This document shows positions 63,009 through 64,000 of a stretch of DNA of 64,000 nucleotides, in pieces. Source of the stretch: an uncultured Alphaproteobacteria bacterium (lineage in GTDB: Bacteria > Pseudomonadota > Alphaproteobacteria > Caulobacterales > Caulobacteraceae); NCBI GenBank assembly GCA_903909375.1, contig CAIVVM010000052.1, forward strand, positions 1 through 64,000. The letters run 5' to 3'. Positions within the stretch are counted from its first letter, which is position 1. Each line of letters begins with the position of its first letter. The notes beneath the pieces were generated by a model that worked only from the letters and a program-made list of their open reading frames with translations, was not told where the DNA came from and did not search any database. The position numbers were made by a program, and so were the translations under genes.

Positions 63009-63211
63009 TTTCTCCTCACCCGTCGGGGGAGGGGGACCAGACGAAGTCTGGTGGAGGGGGCTTGCTACGCCCGGCACATTTGACATTCCGACCCCTCTTG
63101 TACGCCCCGAGATCGGCAATCCTCCGCGTGCGGCCAGCAAAGGCGCTGTGCGACCGCGGCCCCCTCCACCACCCTCCGGGCGGTCCCCCGCCCCCGACGG
63201 GTGAGGAGAAA
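63009..63211. repeat. Large palindromic repeat
   Basis: Arms TTTCTCCTCACCCGTCGGGG... (63009-63062) and its complement (63156-63211); centre 63063-63155 unique. Inside the arms ACCAGAC / GTCTGGT also pairs. Different sequence from the scpA-scpB element but similar plan. Confidence 0.85.
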
Positions 63212-63268
63212 AACAGCCATGCCAGCGATGATCACCACTGAGTCACTTCCGTGCATCCAGTAGCACCG

Positions 63269-63366
63269 CTGGGGGAGCTGTCGGCGAAGCCGACTGAGGG
63301 GGTTCTTGCCAGAGCCCGAAGCCTCTGCGCGTCTCCGCAACCTCTGCCGCCAGACTGCCCCCTCAG
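63269..63366. repeat. Third palindromic repeat, hairpin GTCGGC-GAA-GCCGAC
   Basis: GGGGGAGCTGTCGGCGAAGC... with perfect stem GTCGGC/GCCGAC (63280-63294), and CTGAGGGGG (63294-63302) paired with CCCCCTCAG (63357-63365) at the SDR stop codon. Confidence 0.6.
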
Positions 63367-64000
63367 AAGTTCACCCGCCGCGAGATCGCGCCATCCACCA
63401 ACAGGTTCACGCCTGTGGTGAAGGCCGAACGCGGGCTGGCCAGAAATACCGTGGCGGCGGCCACCTCTTCCGGTGTCGCCATGCGGCCCGTGGGGTTGCG
63501 CTTGATCATCTGGTCGAAGAACGCGGGCATGCCGGCCTTCACATTGCCCCATACGCCGCCTTCAAAGAACACGGTGCCCGGCGAGACCACATTGCAGCGC
63601 ACCTGCTTCGGCGCGCCTTCCCTCGCGACGCCCTTGGCGTAGTGGATCAGGGCGGCCTTCATGGCGCCGTAGGAATTGGGGTTGTCCGTCTCGGCTGCAG
63701 AGACCGAGGAGGTGATGATGAACGCCGCATCGCCATGCGCGGCGGCCGCCTTCTCCAGGAAGGGTTTGGCCGCCTCGAAGGTGCGGACCGCGCCCAGCAT
63801 GTCGATCTCGAACATCGCCTTCCAGGCGTCCTCGCCATTGCCCTGCACCAGGGCGCTGGCGTTGGAGACCAGCACGTCGATCCCGCCCAGGGTCTCGCCG
63901 GCCTCTTTGACAAAGGCCTGCAGGGCCGGGCCGTCGGCAATGTCGACCACCTTGCCGAACGCCTTAACCCCCTTGGCTTCCAGCGCTTTCACGGCCTCGG
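63363..64000 (-). CDS. Short-chain dehydrogenase/reductase family oxidoreductase (cut at right edge)
   Basis: The last 212 residues of an SDR; the N-terminus with the GxxxGxG nucleotide motif is beyond 64000. Visible: VSNASA (NAG/NAS motif), TSSVSAAE with catalytic Ser, YGAMK (Tyr-x-x-x-Lys) and the substrate-side SPGTV. A C-terminus typical of dehydrogenases with conserved TTGVNLLVDG is present. Its last 8 codons are part of the repeated sequence. Confidence 0.9.
   Translation of the reverse strand, partial: EAVKALEAKGVKAFGKVVDIADGPALQAFVKEAGETLGGIDVLVSNASALVQGNGEDAWKAMFEIDMLGAVRTFEAAKPFLEKAAAAHGDAAFIITSSVSAAETDNPNSYGAMKAALIHYAKGVAREGAPKQVRCNVVSPGTVFFEGGVWGNVKAGMPAFFDQMIKRNPTGRMATPEEVAAATVFLASPRSAFTTGVNLLVDGAISRRVNF

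Overview
The window is high-GC, densely packed bacterial chromosome. Its gene content points to an alphaproteobacterium of the Caulobacteraceae (Caulobacter or Phenylobacterium type; the genus is an inference). The evidence is a fliX / flgI-flgJ-flbY flagellar cluster with a sigma-54-type promoter, a four-LysM DipM-like division factor beside pcm-surE-serS, a zinc-finger-less alphaproteobacterial DksA, GTTC-N7-GTTC SOS boxes and a TTAA-N7-TTAA CtrA-type box. No plasmid, phage or CRISPR locus is visible.

Layout. 1-6.8 kb: 5' end of tuf with tRNA-Tyr and tRNA-Gly, rlmB, a TerC-type membrane protein, an acyl-CoA dehydrogenase divergent from an APH-type kinase and a DUF6285 gene, the muropeptide ligase mpl, a CtrA-type box before a possible small RNA, and tRNA-Asn. 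6.9-15.6 kb: DedA protein, glyoxalase I, an RND efflux adaptor and pump, a GNAT acetyltransferase, an Atm1-like ABC exporter and a LOG-family hydrolase. 15.8-21 kb: nadE, dksA and the flagellar cluster. 21-22.6 kb: an FMN riboswitch ahead of a lumazine synthase, a thioesterase and a DUF1330 gene. 23-34 kb: uvrA behind an SOS box, an M28 peptidase, a membrane-anchored alpha/beta hydrolase, a GST and trmFO. 34-51 kb: a long mainly minus-strand housekeeping block for protein export (secF-secD-yajC, tatC-tatB-tatA), envelope and division (dipM, nagZ, SPOR protein), survival and repair (pcm, surE), translation (serS), chromosome segregation (scpA, scpB) and nucleotide/Fe-S metabolism (dgt, erpA). 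51-57.6 kb: transglycosylase, acyl-CoA dehydrogenase plus amino-acid-oxidase-like flavoprotein, a pair of membrane proteins, a TrmH-family methylase and a thioesterase.

57.6-64 kb is the accessory part: two toxin-antitoxin-like pairs (Phd/VapC and DUF433/DUF5615), TetR and HxlR regulators each divergent from a small enzyme gene, a partial gene duplication with a 50-bp direct repeat, a 14-codon remnant of a REP-associated transposase (RAYT), several palindromic repeats, and an uncharacterised gene whose promoter overlaps a perfect SOS box.

The most interesting signals are: (i) the gene at 62321-62947 as a candidate unknown, probably leaderless, LexA-controlled SOS gene, sharing its box type with uvrA; (ii) a family of ~115-bp double-hairpin repeats with compensatory base changes in both stems, whose edges supply stop codons to neighbouring genes; (iii) a perfect CtrA-type box before a terminator-ended non-coding unit. 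Starts and names rest on reading the sequence only; no database search was run.
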